From Bacillus gaemokensis (GTDB lineage: Bacteria; Bacillota; Bacilli; Bacillales; Bacillaceae_G): a stretch of DNA of 42,688 nucleotides. Made by a program: the position numbers and the translations under genes. The notes under the pieces are model-generated. The model did no database searches. It saw only the letters and a list, made by a program, of their open reading frames with translations, and had not been told where the DNA came from. The stretch lies in NCBI RefSeq assembly GCF_001590835.1, contig NZ_LTAQ01000001.1:946807-989494 (forward strand). The letters are read 5' to 3'. Each line of letters begins with the position of its first letter. The first letter of the stretch is position 1. Positions 9,747-18,700 of the stretch are shown here, piece after piece.

Positions 9747-9781
9747 TATTTACTCTGAAGCAAGTAGTTGCTGTAAATATT
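9745..9781. terminator. Hairpin spanning both stop codons of convergent ytzH and ytmP
   Basis: AATATTTAC (9745-9753) pairs with GTAAATATT (9773-9781), and inside it AGCAA (9759-9763) pairs with TTGCT (9768-9772), leaving a 5-base bulge and a 4-base loop. Both stop codons lie in the outer arm. There is no T run, so action as a terminator is inferred from position. Confidence 0.5.
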
Positions 9782-10547
9782 GATGCCAATATTCAGCTTC
9801 TGCTTGCTGTTTTTTTGTTGTATGCCATTGAACAGAAAGAATCGACTGCGCCACAACATACCACTTCATACGACGAAGCAGTGGCTCAGTCATTTCAATA
9901 TCATAATGCGCTAACCACTCATCCCACTGATGACGCGGCACATACCAATATAGTAACATACCAATATCAAGGGCTGGGTCCGCAATAACTGCTCCATCCC
10001 AATCAATTAAAAATAGTTCATTTTCATCTGACAGCAACCAATTATTATGGTTTACATCACAATGACATACGACAAGGTCATCATACTCCACATTCACAAG
10101 GGACTCTTGTAAATACTGGAGCCCTTTGTGAATCGCTTCGTCTTTCTTCACATCATCTTTTAGAATAAAATGTACTTCCTCTAGTAAATCCTGTGCATGC
10201 AGCGGCTGTTTCCCAAGTCTTTGTATCATCTGCACAAGCGCTTTAGAAGAATGTATTTTCTTTAAAAGCTTCGCAACACGTTCTAATTTCATATCCTCTG
10301 GCTCAAGCTTCTGTCCTGGAAGCCACTTTTGAGCTGAAATCACATCACCGTTTGTTATCCTTCTTGTCCAAAGTAACTTTGGAACAATTCCTTCTGCTGA
10401 CAATACCGCTAAAAAAGGCGATGTATTCCGCTTTAAAAATAGCTTTTGTTGTCCATTTTGTGCAATATATGCATCGCCTGTTGCCCCACCAGCGGGTATA
10501 AGACTCCACTCTTCTCCTAATAATTGTTCCAACCATTCCATATTCAT
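9750..10547 (-). CDS. ytmP: YtmP, aminoglycoside/choline kinase-like phosphotransferase
   Basis: 265 residues with the APH-type kinase fold: PAGGATGDAYIAQNGQQ (glycine-rich loop), QKLFLKRN (ATP-binding Lys), VVCHCDVNHNNWLL (catalytic loop, the usual HGD here read HCD) and LFLIDWDGAV (metal-binding Asp). The natural substrate is unknown; it is not expected to be a resistance enzyme. The start is uncertain: the best ribosome site (AAGGA) is about 14 bases before the first ATG, and a second ATG follows two codons later. Confidence 0.83.
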   Translation of the reverse strand: MNMEWLEQLLGEEWSLIPAGGATGDAYIAQNGQQKLFLKRNTSPFLAVLSAEGIVPKLLWTRRITNGDVISAQKWLPGQKLEPEDMKLERVAKLLKKIHSSKALVQMIQRLGKQPLHAQDLLEEVHFILKDDVKKDEAIHKGLQYLQESLVNVEYDDLVVCHCDVNHNNWLLSDENELFLIDWDGAVIADPALDIGMLLYWYVPRHQWDEWLAHYDIEMTEPLLRRMKWYVVAQSILSVQWHTTKKQQAEAEYWHQYLQQLLASE

Positions 10548-10582
10548 TACCCGTTAACAAATCCTTATCTTTTATAGTTATG

Positions 10583-10619
10583 AAAAGAAAAACCGCAACA
10601 CTCTTTGAACATGTTGTGG
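10583..10619 (-). terminator. Probable terminator of amyX
   Basis: CCGCAACA (10593-10600) faces TGTTGTGG (10612-10619). On the minus strand the stem has one A-C mismatch and is followed directly by TTTTTCTTTTC. It lies about 190 bases after the amyX stop and before ytmP. Confidence 0.45.
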
Positions 10620-10660
10620 ATTCATATATTTTTTACTGTAGTTGAATGAAAGAAAAAGAA

Positions 10661-10707
10661 CACTTGGCATGGGCCAAGAAAATAGGACAAACCGCCCCTT
10701 CTTTTGC
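10661..10707. repeat. Dispersed intergenic repeat, copy C (remnant)
   Basis: CACTTGGCATGGGCC, then ACCGCCCCTTCTTTTGC, aligns with the first half of the core in copies A and B. The second half and the inverted ends are missing. Confidence 0.55.
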
Positions 10708-10810
10708 TTTACTTTATTTTACAAAACCAATACAAGAATGACAACTTATCGAAATCGTCACCTTTGTCAATTCTACATTTATTACATTCTCACCGTCAAG
10801 TAGCGATTTG

Positions 10811-12952
10811 TCACATTATCGCCAATATATATGTGCTGATCGGGGACATTTGAAGTTCCTTTCCTTGAAATGAAGAAATTGGTTGTACGTTTGCTTTCCT
10901 ATCATTTGCTAATACATACCATGTCTCCTCTTTTGGAAGAGCAATTGTCTCTACTTGTAAACCACTATGAAACAAAACAACAATTTCTTTCCAAGAGCCA
11001 AACGCCCCTACATTTTTCAAATGATAAGCAAGAGACGCAGGAGGCACTTGCAAAAAGTTCATATGTTTCTCGATGGACTCAGCTGTCGATAATCGTAGAG
11101 CTCCATGTGCTTTACGAATCGCAATCAGCCCTTTTATATAAGCAACCGTTTCCAATTCTTTTTCTTTTTGATCCCAATCTAATTGGTTGATTTCATCATT
11201 CGCGTTATAACTATTTTCATTCCCTTTCTTGGAACGATAGAACTCTTGCCCGGCATGTAAAAATGGGATTCCTTGTGAAAGTATTGTCATGGCTGTCGCT
11301 AAACAATGACGTCGTTTTAAAATATCTTCCGTTTCTTGATTACTACATACGAGTTTATCCCACATCGTCATGTTGTCATGACATTCCACATAATTAATAC
11401 TTTGAACGGGCTCACAAAACAATCCTTCCCGTTTTATATGCGAAAGGCTTCCTGCTAACACGTATCGCAAATGTTTTTGATCCACACTTCCCCCAAATGC
11501 AAAACCCCGTTTATTCACATCAAATGTACTACCTTTTATCGCATCACGGAATTGGTCATTAAACTGTGCAATACGAGGCATTTTTTTCGCATTCCTTAGC
11601 GTCGCCTTCTCTTCTGCTAGAAGGGGTGTTTGCAGCTCCCAACCTTCCCCTAATAACAAGGCATCTTTTTTTCTCGCCCTAACTTCTTTTTCTAATATAT
11701 TCATCGTTTCTATATCTAAAATCCCCATTAAATCAAATCGAAAACCATCAATATTATATTCCGTCAGCCAATATAAAACGGAGTCCATAATAAATTTCCG
11801 CATCATTTTTCGTTCAGATGCTAAATCATTGCCAACACCAGTTCCATTTGATGGCATACCATTTTCACCATGCCTGAAATAATACCCTGGCACAAGTTTT
11901 TCAAATGATGACGTTTCCCTTTCATATACGTGGTTATATACAACATCTAAAATGACGCGGATGCCATGCTCATGAAACTTCTCAATCAGTTGTTTACACT
12001 CTACGATTCGATTATAAGGATCGAATGGATTTGTGGCATATACTCCCGTTGGCACGTTGTAATATAACGGGTTGTATCCCCAGTTATATGACGCGAAGGG
12101 CTTCGTTTCATCTACTCCAGCAAAATGGTGGAGTGGTAAAATTTCAACATGTGTAACTCCTAAGTCTTTTATATAAGAAAAAGCAGTTGCCGTTCCAAGC
12201 TTCCCTTTTGTATCCTCTTCTGCTAGTCCCGTATACATTCCTTTTTTCTCTGCACCACTATTTGGATGTACTGTTGCATCACGAATATGCAATTCATAAA
12301 GGATTGCATCTGCAAAAGATTCCAGTTTAGGTAATGTGGTTTGTTTCTTTATATATGTCTTCGCAAGATCAATAACAATTCCGTATTTTCCATTTATCGA
12401 TACTGATTTCGCATACGGATCTACAGCTTCGTTCCATATTAAATTAATGCAAACGAGAAAAGTGTACTGCGCTCCATCAAGGTTTCCCTGTAAAACGCGA
12501 GACCAAACTCCATTCTCTCCTCTATTCATCTCATAATCTGTGTACTCTTTATCACTTTTATAAATTCGGATTTTCGCAAGTCGTGCAGTCGGTGCCCACA
12601 CTTTAAAAGTTGTTTCTTCTTTTTTGTAACAAGCTCCTAAATCTGCAGCTTCATAATAGTATTTCTCATCGAATGCAGCTGTTCGAATCACCGCTCCAAT
12701 TTGTAAGTCTGTCTCTTCATCCCGCTCATCTCGCACCGTATAATACTTCCCTACATCAAGTGAACGTTCCATGTAGCATTCATACTTTGTTGCCTCTGGA
12801 AGTGAAATCGTTTGAGCGATAGGCAACTCCCATACTTGATTTCCTTCATGCAAAACAAATGTCCGGCTTGTTCCATACGCATACGGGAGCAAAATTGTAA
12901 TCTTATTCATTTCATCTAAATAGGCTTCAAATGGACGTTTTACTTTCAACAT
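10811..12952 (-). CDS. amyX: Type I pullulanase AmyX
   Basis: 713 residues, no signal peptide, so intracellular. The N-terminal part (to about residue 115) and the following CBM48-like domain (TTFKVWAPTARLAKIRIY) precede a GH13 barrel. It carries the pullulanase signature YNWGYNP, then DVVYNHVY, the nucleophile in GFRFDLMG, the acid/base Glu in LLGEGWEL and the third acid in VECHDNMT. It hydrolyses alpha-1,6 branches of glycogen- or pullulan-type dextrins. GGTGAT lies before the ATG. Same place as in B. subtilis, after ytmP. Confidence 0.94.
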   Translation of the reverse strand: MLKVKRPFEAYLDEMNKITILLPYAYGTSRTFVLHEGNQVWELPIAQTISLPEATKYECYMERSLDVGKYYTVRDERDEETDLQIGAVIRTAAFDEKYYYEAADLGACYKKEETTFKVWAPTARLAKIRIYKSDKEYTDYEMNRGENGVWSRVLQGNLDGAQYTFLVCINLIWNEAVDPYAKSVSINGKYGIVIDLAKTYIKKQTTLPKLESFADAILYELHIRDATVHPNSGAEKKGMYTGLAEEDTKGKLGTATAFSYIKDLGVTHVEILPLHHFAGVDETKPFASYNWGYNPLYYNVPTGVYATNPFDPYNRIVECKQLIEKFHEHGIRVILDVVYNHVYERETSSFEKLVPGYYFRHGENGMPSNGTGVGNDLASERKMMRKFIMDSVLYWLTEYNIDGFRFDLMGILDIETMNILEKEVRARKKDALLLGEGWELQTPLLAEEKATLRNAKKMPRIAQFNDQFRDAIKGSTFDVNKRGFAFGGSVDQKHLRYVLAGSLSHIKREGLFCEPVQSINYVECHDNMTMWDKLVCSNQETEDILKRRHCLATAMTILSQGIPFLHAGQEFYRSKKGNENSYNANDEINQLDWDQKEKELETVAYIKGLIAIRKAHGALRLSTAESIEKHMNFLQVPPASLAYHLKNVGAFGSWKEIVVLFHSGLQVETIALPKEETWYVLANDRKANVQPISSFQGKELQMSPISTYILAIM

Positions 12953-13010
12953 AAAAAATCACCATCATTCTCGAAATTAAAATGAAACTATATAAATACA
13001 AATTGAAAAA

Positions 13011-13189
13011 CCGACATAAAACCTTTCTTTTTAGGTAGGAGAGAGCAACTGGCCATGCATAGAAGCGGTCAGATTCTCTTCCTGCCCCATGCAAAGTTAG
13101 AACAAAGAGAGAAAACGAGTACAGATCACTTTTCGCTTTACATAGCAGAGGATTTTGTGTTGAAAAATCAAAATGGATTTATATATCTG
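13011..13189. repeat. Dispersed intergenic repeat, copy D, inverted relative to A-C
   Basis: Starts CCGACATAAAA at 13011 and contains AGGTAGGAGAGAGC, ATGCATAGAAGCGGTCAGA and GCCCCATGC, the complement of the core seen in copy B. The far end, GATTTATATATCTG near 13176-13189, is a decayed partner of the inverted end. It is about 180 bases, slightly longer than copy B. Confidence 0.75.
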
Positions 13190-13198
13190 TAAGAAATA

Positions 13199-13330
13199 GG
13201 TATCTCCTAAAGATAAAGTGACACTTCCATCAGTGGGGGTTTTCTTCATCCTTCCTTGTTTCTCTCTGAATATTGAGGTGGGGGTCTTACTGCCCGAAAA
13301 TAACAGGATAAATCGGACGTTACACAAACT
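13199..13330. repeat. Second type of intergenic repeat or structured element, downstream of thpR
   Basis: On the minus strand this stretch reads CGGGCAGTAAGACCCCCACC, about 35 bases later AAACCCCCACTGATGGAAG, then GTGTCACTTTATCTTTAGG. The paired CCCCCAC blocks recall a repeat I have met in B. cereus-group intergenic DNA, but no second copy is in this window, so this is memory-based inference. No convincing gene is here: an open frame of 76 codons runs through both this stretch and repeat D. Confidence 0.4.
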
Positions 13331-13371
13331 TACTATTTCCTATAGTATATTCACATGTATAAGAAACGTTT

Positions 13372-13926
13372 TCATACTTTAGATTTCTGTAATTTTATTT
13401 CAGCAATAGGCTTATATTTTGGTGTGTCCTTAACATTTGACTGATACAACGCTACAGTATCTGCTTGAAATGATACTTTTTTCATTTGCTGCACATTGTT
13501 CAAATAAAACTCTTCCTCTCCTACCCATTTACGCGCAACCGTAATGTGCGGATGATAAGGGCGTGTTTCAAGAGAAAAACCGTTATTTTCACAAATGGTA
13601 TGCACCTGTTTTTGTAACTCAAATAATGCTTGATTTTCGTTTATCCCAGCCCAAAATATACGCGGACTTTCTGGACGACCGAATGTAGCAAAATTTTGCA
13701 ATACAAGGTCTAACTCTGGTGTATTTCTGAGTAGCTGTAACCCTTTCTCTATTCCTTGCAATTGTTCCTGCCCCGCGCTCCCTAAAAAAGAAAGTGTAAT
13801 ATGATAGTCCTCTTGATGTACCCATGAACGAAATAACAAATTATCCTTCATTTCCTCTTTATAATTTGCCAGTATTTCTTTTATATGACTTGGCAGAGTA
13901 ACTGCTATGAAATAGTGCGGTTCCAT
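13372..13926 (-). CDS. thpR: RNA 2',3'-cyclic phosphodiesterase ThpR (LigT family)
   Basis: 184 residues with the two HxT motifs of the 2H phosphoesterase fold: YHITLSFLG (about residue 43) and HPHITVARK (about residue 128). It opens 2',3'-cyclic phosphates at RNA ends. The start at 13926 (MEPHYFIAV) follows AAGGAG at a good distance; an in-frame upstream ATG at 13974 lacks one. It corresponds to B. subtilis ytlP. Confidence 0.9.
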   Translation of the reverse strand: MEPHYFIAVTLPSHIKEILANYKEEMKDNLLFRSWVHQEDYHITLSFLGSAGQEQLQGIEKGLQLLRNTPELDLVLQNFATFGRPESPRIFWAGINENQALFELQKQVHTICENNGFSLETRPYHPHITVARKWVGEEEFYLNNVQQMKKVSFQADTVALYQSNVKDTPKYKPIAEIKLQKSKV

Positions 13927-13995
13927 ATATATCAGCTCCTTTTTTGTTATTGTTGCTATTCTTTTGTATCTCATTCAACCGAACGAGAAAAGGGT

Positions 13996-14026
13996 AAAAG
14001 AAATCCGCTCCCTAAATAGAGAGCGG
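13996..14026 (-). terminator. Intrinsic terminator of pepV
   Basis: CCGCTC (14005-14010) pairs with GAGCGG (14021-14026); the minus strand continues ATTTCTTTTACCC. Confidence 0.75.
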
Positions 14027-14049
14027 TCCTATTTCATCATACAATCAGC

Positions 14050-15456
14050 CTATTTCGCTAACTCATAAACTGCTTGTGCATAAATTGCTGTTGCTTTTAG
14101 TAAATCTTCAATTTCAATATACTCATCTTTTTGGTGAGCAAGTTCTTCTTTTCCTGGGAATAATGGTCCAAATGCTACACCAGCTTTTAATGAACGCGCA
14201 TATGTACCACCACCAATCGCTAACAGCTCTGCTTTCTCTCCCGTTTGTTCTTCATACACACGTTGCAGCGTACGAATTAATTCATGGTCCTTATCAACGT
14301 GATGCGGACGAGAATTAGAGTAATCAGCTACTTGGAAACCTTTTTTACCGACATAGTCTTTTAATTTTTGCACAGTCTCTTCAAAGTTCGTCGTTACTGG
14401 ATAACGTACATTTAAACCTAAGTTTCCGCCTTCTTCTTTCGTATAAGAAAGACGTCCAACGTTCACTGTTAACGGTCCGCTAATTTCATCTTTATAAGCG
14501 ATTCCAGCTTTTTCTCCAAGTGTATCACCTGTAAATGTTTCTGTTACGAATGATGCAAATGAAGCTCCTTTTCCATCAAGAGCAACTGTTGTTAAAAATT
14601 GAGCTAGTAACAATCCGGCATTTTCACCTTTTTCAGGAGTTGATCCATGTGCTGAAATCCCTTCAATTTGCAACGTCACAGTATTTCCTTCTACCGCTTT
14701 CTTACCTGTTTTCTTAACAGTTTGTAAATATTGTTCGTAAGCCTGTGCAAGCTCATTTGCTTTCTCACTCGTAATAACCGCTTCCGCAAAATCAGGAACC
14801 ATGTTTAAACGGCGACCTGAAGAAAATGAAATAAGCTCATAGTCTCCGCCTGTAGCTTCACTACCACTTTGCACCACTTGTATATCAGAAATTCCTTTTT
14901 CTGCGTTAATAATTGGGAAATCTGCATCTGGTGCAAAACCGATGGTTGGCATTTCCTCATTTTTAAAGTAATGATCTACACATTTCCAATTACTTTCTTC
15001 ATCTGTTCCTAAAATCATACGAACACGTTTAGAAAGTGGTAATCCTAATTCTTTCACAATTTTCATCGCATAATAAGCCGCCATTGTCGGCCCTTTATCA
15101 TCAATTGCACCACGTGCAAAAATCTTCCCATCACGAATATCCGCGCTATATGCAGGCGTTGTCCATCCATCTCCTTCTGGTACAACATCAACATGACAAA
15201 GAATACCAACTAACTCTTCTCCTTGTCCCATTTCAAGGTGCCCTGCATACCCTTCTAAATTTTTAGAAACAAACCCTTCTGCTTCTCCTTTATGTAACAT
15301 GAAAGATAGTGCTTTTGCTACACCATCTCCAAAAGGTGCACCTTCTTTTGCTGTCTCTTCTTCCCATACGCTTTTAATTTGTAAAAACTGTTGCACATCA
15401 TGAATTAATTCATCTTTTCTCTTCTCAACTTCTTCTGTCCAATTAATTGCTGACAT
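14050..15456 (-). CDS. pepV: Dipeptidase PepV (M20 family)
   Basis: 468 residues. The M20 zinc ligands are visible in order: ILCHVDVVPEGDGW (His), GAIDDKGPT (bridging Asp), GTDEESNWKCVDHY (catalytic and metal Glu), APDADFPI (Asp) and the C-terminal GGGTYARSL region with a late His. It cleaves a broad range of dipeptides in the cytoplasm. AAGGTGA lies 8 bases before the ATG. B. subtilis name ytjP. Confidence 0.93.
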   Translation of the reverse strand: MSAINWTEEVEKRKDELIHDVQQFLQIKSVWEEETAKEGAPFGDGVAKALSFMLHKGEAEGFVSKNLEGYAGHLEMGQGEELVGILCHVDVVPEGDGWTTPAYSADIRDGKIFARGAIDDKGPTMAAYYAMKIVKELGLPLSKRVRMILGTDEESNWKCVDHYFKNEEMPTIGFAPDADFPIINAEKGISDIQVVQSGSEATGGDYELISFSSGRRLNMVPDFAEAVITSEKANELAQAYEQYLQTVKKTGKKAVEGNTVTLQIEGISAHGSTPEKGENAGLLLAQFLTTVALDGKGASFASFVTETFTGDTLGEKAGIAYKDEISGPLTVNVGRLSYTKEEGGNLGLNVRYPVTTNFEETVQKLKDYVGKKGFQVADYSNSRPHHVDKDHELIRTLQRVYEEQTGEKAELLAIGGGTYARSLKAGVAFGPLFPGKEELAHQKDEYIEIEDLLKATAIYAQAVYELAK

Positions 15457-15632
15457 AACTTATTCACCTTCTTCTATAATCTCTCTTTCATCATAGCAAA
15501 CGAAAATCCCTTATGCCAACATTGAAACACTAAATAACGAACAATTATAATTTTTCGGATATTTCTAACTAGTTTTTCTTTTATTTTTCTAAAAAAATTT
15601 GCAGGAATTTGGCGTTTCACGTAGAAATTTAT

Positions 15633-15690
15633 TTGGTAGTTGATAGAAGAGACACAGAAATGTCAGCTACCAATATTTTTCTATTTTATT
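15633..15690 (+). ncRNA. Strong plus-strand hairpin with U-rich tail in the pepV-ytzE gap (terminator, attenuator or end of a small RNA)
   Basis: TTGGTAGTTGATA (15633-15645) pairs with TGTCAGCTACCAA (15661-15673) over 13 positions. Two of the pairs are U-G wobbles that form only in the plus-strand RNA; on the minus strand they are A-C mismatches. The tail TATTTTTCTATTTTATT follows. No gene lies upstream on this strand within the gap (pepV is on the other strand). So it ends either a small RNA or a ytzE leader. The 359-base gap shows nothing else clear apart from the dyad at 15728. Confidence 0.5.
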
Positions 15691-15727
15691 ATTTGTTAAA
15701 CTTTTGTAAAATTTAAGTAAGTTAAAG

Positions 15728-15743
15728 CATGAAATTTGTCATG
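15728..15743. promoter_or_regulatory. CATGA-N6-TCATG dyad upstream of ytzE
   Basis: A perfect 5-base inverted repeat about 70 bases before the ytzE start, next to a TACAAT (15750-15755). It might be an operator, possibly for YtzE itself. It is short enough to arise by chance. Confidence 0.25.
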
Positions 15744-15815
15744 TGGAGTACAATGGAAGTAAAGACCTTCTTTCCTGAATGGGGTCAAAAAAACTAGTAG
15801 AGGAGTGGTTTTCTC

Positions 15816-16037
15816 TTGAAACCTACAACTACTCGTATGCTAACACGCATTAAATCAATTTATATGTACATTAATGAAAATGGTACGGTAACGACGAAAG
15901 ACCTTGTAGATGAGTTCGGGATCACACCGCGAACAATCCAACGTGATCTGAATGTGTTGCAGTTTAATGAACTCGTGTATAGCCCTTGCCGCGGCAAGTG
16001 GACAACAACAGGAAAGAAAGTGAGAATGACCTCATAA
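15816..16037 (+). CDS. ytzE: YtzE, DeoR-type helix-turn-helix protein without sugar-binding domain
   Basis: 73 residues from a TTG at 15816 (AGAGGAG 10 bases upstream). The whole protein is one DeoR winged helix-turn-helix: TRIKSIYMYINENGTVTTKDLVDEFGITPRTIQRDLNVL, then a short basic tail. It lacks the effector domain of full DeoR regulators, so it may bind DNA constitutively. Target unknown. A strong hairpin lies in its leader region. Confidence 0.83.
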   Translation: MKPTTTRMLTRIKSIYMYINENGTVTTKDLVDEFGITPRTIQRDLNVLQFNELVYSPCRGKWTTTGKKVRMTS

Positions 16038-16068
16038 CGAAAACAATTGTATCTAAAATAAATACATA

Positions 16069-16102
16069 CCCCTTTCTATGAAGTTAGAAAGGGGTTCTTT
16101 TT
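16069..16102 (+). terminator. Intrinsic terminator of ytzE
   Basis: CCCCTTTCTA (16069-16078) pairs with TAGAAAGGGG (16085-16094), followed by TTCTTTTT. Confidence 0.92.
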
Positions 16103-16119
16103 CTTGTTTGGAATCGGTC

Positions 16120-16854
16120 TCAATCTTGACTCTCTGTTTGAACTTGATATGTTTTCAGCATTTCAACTTCTTCATCTGTCAACTCACGATATTGACCAAG
16201 CTCTAGCTCTTCATCTAATACTAAAGGTCCCATCTCTGTTCTCTTTAAGTAAACAACTTTTTTCCCAACCGCTTCAAACATGCGCTTCACTTGATGGAAT
16301 TTACCTTCTGTAATCACAAGCTCAATTTCAGAAACATCATCGCTTTTTAAAATTGTAAGCGCGCCTGGTTTCGTCTCATACCCATCATCTAAAATAACGC
16401 CTTTTGCAAACTCTTCTACATCTTCTTCTGTTACAACTCCAGCTACATGTGCATAATATTTTTTCGGTACATGCTTTTTCGGAGATAACAGCTGATGTGA
16501 TAGCTTCCCATCATTTGTTAATAATAGAAAACCTTCTGTATCGATGTCGAGTCTTCCAACTGGAAACGGATCAAAAATCGCGTCTTCTAATTCTAATAAA
16601 TCTACTACTGTTTCATGATTATCATCTTCTGTTGCTGAAATTACACCTTGTGGTTTATGCATCATTAAATAAATAAACTCTTTATACTCAACAACCTCTC
16701 CATGAATGATGACTTCTTGTTCTTCTACATTCACATGAAATTTCGCATCTTTCACTGGCGTTCCATCTATTTTCACAACGCCATCTTTCAATAATTTCTT
16801 TACTTCTTTTCTACTTCCATATCCCATATTCGCTAATAATTTATCTAATCTCAT
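16120..16854 (-). CDS. rsuA: RsuA-family 16S rRNA pseudouridine synthase
   Basis: 244 residues. The N-terminal S4 domain (MRLDKLLANMGYGSRKEVKK) is followed by the RsuA catalytic domain with GRLDIDTEGFLLLTNDG, whose Asp is the catalytic residue, and KFHQVKRMFEAVGKKV. It converts a uridine in 16S rRNA to pseudouridine. AAGGTG sits 7 bases before the ATG at 16854; an in-frame ATG at 16878 has none. It lies 40 bases downstream of ytgP and probably shares its transcript in part. B. subtilis name ytzG. Confidence 0.9.
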   Translation of the reverse strand: MRLDKLLANMGYGSRKEVKKLLKDGVVKIDGTPVKDAKFHVNVEEQEVIIHGEVVEYKEFIYLMMHKPQGVISATEDDNHETVVDLLELEDAIFDPFPVGRLDIDTEGFLLLTNDGKLSHQLLSPKKHVPKKYYAHVAGVVTEEDVEEFAKGVILDDGYETKPGALTILKSDDVSEIELVITEGKFHQVKRMFEAVGKKVVYLKRTEMGPLVLDEELELGQYRELTDEEVEMLKTYQVQTESQD

Positions 16855-16880
16855 TCTTTTCACCTTCTTATTTATCATAG

Positions 16881-16907
16881 AAAAGGGGACGTATTTACGC
16901 CCCTTTT
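16881..16907 (-). terminator. Hairpin terminator overlapping the stop codon of murJ
   Basis: AAAAGGGGACGTA (16881-16893) pairs with TACGCCCCTTTT (16896-16907), with one bulged base. The murJ stop codon (16895-16897) lies at the loop. The minus strand continues TTTTCT. rsuA starts only 27 bases further on, so read-through into it is likely. Confidence 0.65.
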
Positions 16908-18547
16908 GTTTTTATCTTTATTTTTAATCTACTACCCAGCTTACGCTGAATCTTTTCTAAAGATTCTCCACCAAATACTCTTTCTAGTACACCCATGCGA
17001 ATTGCTAAATATCCGTAAGCAAGACCACCAATACCTGCACAAATCGCAACAGTAATAAGCGCTCCAAAACGACTTTCAGACGAAATCATAAAGGATAGCA
17101 TTCCTTGTGATAGTTTTACCACAATTACCATTACGAGTGTTAATACTGCAATTTGGAATGTTCTCTTATATACAACACCGAATGAATAGTGTGCATATTT
17201 TCGAATTTGTTTATTCGTATACCAAATGGAAGCTAGGAATCCAATGCCTGTTGCTACAACAGCACCAATTGCACCGAAATAACGGATTAAAATAACATTG
17301 CATAAAAACTTTAAAATAACGCCCATACCAAGCGCAATAATCGCATGTTTTTGTTGGTTAATTCCTTGTAAGATAGCCGCAGTCACTGTAAATAAAGCAA
17401 ATAGTAAAGCAACCGGCGCATACCACATAAGAACCTGTCCACCTAATGGATCCTTTTCATAAAACGCTGTATAAATTGGATACGCAAGAGTAGAAATACC
17501 AATAACCGCTGGTAACGTTAAAAACATATTTGCTTGGAATGTTTGTGTAATCTGTAGCTTCAAATAACGAAATTGTCTTTCAGTAAACGATTTTGTAATA
17601 GCTGGAACAAGCGTTAAACTAAACGCTGTCGCAAGTGAAACTGGAATCATAATTAATTTATGCGTCCACATTGTAAAAATACCAAGTGCTCGCTCTGCGA
17701 TATCACCTTGCCCAATCGCTTGCATAATAGAGTTAAATGTTAATGTATCGATTTGTTGATATAGAGGAATCGTTAATCCTACTACAACATAAGGAATCGC
17801 ATAGGCAAATAGCTCTTTAAACAATTGAACCGTACTTACTGTTGATTCTGGTACAGTTTGTTCAATCACATGTTGATCTAAATACTTTTTCCGTTTTAAC
17901 CAGTACCAAACTAATACACCAAGCGCCCCTACTGCTGAAACAAATGCTGCAAAAGTCGCTACTCCAACTGCTGTTGCTACTGATCCACCTACTACTTTAA
18001 TGACAATGAAACTACCCGCTAATAAAAAGACGATACGGATAATTTGTTCAATAATTTGTGAAACCGTTGTTGGTCCCATTGATTGGTGACCTTGGAAGAA
18101 ACCACGAATTAAACTTGCTGCTGGCACAACAATTAACGCAAAGCTAACAAGACGAATAATTGTCGTAACTTCTTCTACGTTGTGATGAATACTTTTTTTG
18201 CCAAGCATTGCTTCTGCAAATAATGGCGCAGACATATAAAGTAACAAGAAAGAAAGAACTCCTGTTGCAATCATCATAATCATTCCTGAACGGAACATTC
18301 TTCGGCTTGTTTTATAATCTCCAAGCGCATTATATTTGGAAACAAATTTCGAAACAGCAAGCGGCACTCCCGCCGTTGCGATACTTAAAAAAATCGTATA
18401 TGGAATATACCCATATGTATAGAGCGTTCCACCTTCTGTGCCAACTAATGCATGAAACGGAAAGACGTAAATCATGCCTAGGAACTTAACTAAAAATGTC
18501 CCTAACGTCACAATAAGCGTTCCGCGCAGAAACTTTGAATCGGACAT
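16895..18547 (-). CDS. murJ: Lipid II flippase MurJ / YtgP (MATE-like polysaccharide exporter superfamily)
   Basis: 550 residues with about 14 membrane segments, matching the SpoVB/MurJ branch. The N-terminus is SKFLRGTLIVTLGTFLVKFLGMIYVFPF. It has the conserved RGFFQGHQSMGPT and the mid-protein AYAIPYVVVGLTIPLYQQID. YtgP of B. subtilis moves lipid-linked peptidoglycan precursor across the membrane. A short basic tail (residues 530-550) faces the cytoplasm. SpoVB paralogues are the main alternative, but position next to ytfP and rsuA favours YtgP. Confidence 0.87.
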   Translation of the reverse strand: MSDSKFLRGTLIVTLGTFLVKFLGMIYVFPFHALVGTEGGTLYTYGYIPYTIFLSIATAGVPLAVSKFVSKYNALGDYKTSRRMFRSGMIMMIATGVLSFLLLYMSAPLFAEAMLGKKSIHHNVEEVTTIIRLVSFALIVVPAASLIRGFFQGHQSMGPTTVSQIIEQIIRIVFLLAGSFIVIKVVGGSVATAVGVATFAAFVSAVGALGVLVWYWLKRKKYLDQHVIEQTVPESTVSTVQLFKELFAYAIPYVVVGLTIPLYQQIDTLTFNSIMQAIGQGDIAERALGIFTMWTHKLIMIPVSLATAFSLTLVPAITKSFTERQFRYLKLQITQTFQANMFLTLPAVIGISTLAYPIYTAFYEKDPLGGQVLMWYAPVALLFALFTVTAAILQGINQQKHAIIALGMGVILKFLCNVILIRYFGAIGAVVATGIGFLASIWYTNKQIRKYAHYSFGVVYKRTFQIAVLTLVMVIVVKLSQGMLSFMISSESRFGALITVAICAGIGGLAYGYLAIRMGVLERVFGGESLEKIQRKLGSRLKIKIKTKGA

Positions 18548-18700
18548 ATAATAAGCCTCCTACATATATATAACGCTGAACTCTAACTTTTGTATTGTAC
18601 CACAATTCCTTGGCGAAACAGTACCTCACTGTATTTTTCTTTTCTAGGAAAACGTGCTATTCTTTTAGGCAGGAAATGTAGAAAATGAGGTCGATATATT

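Noticed and set aside
13097-13327. Minus-strand 76-codon frame between amyX and thpR
   Set aside because: It runs across repeat D and the second repeat-like element, has no ribosome site, and its composition is not protein-like along its length.
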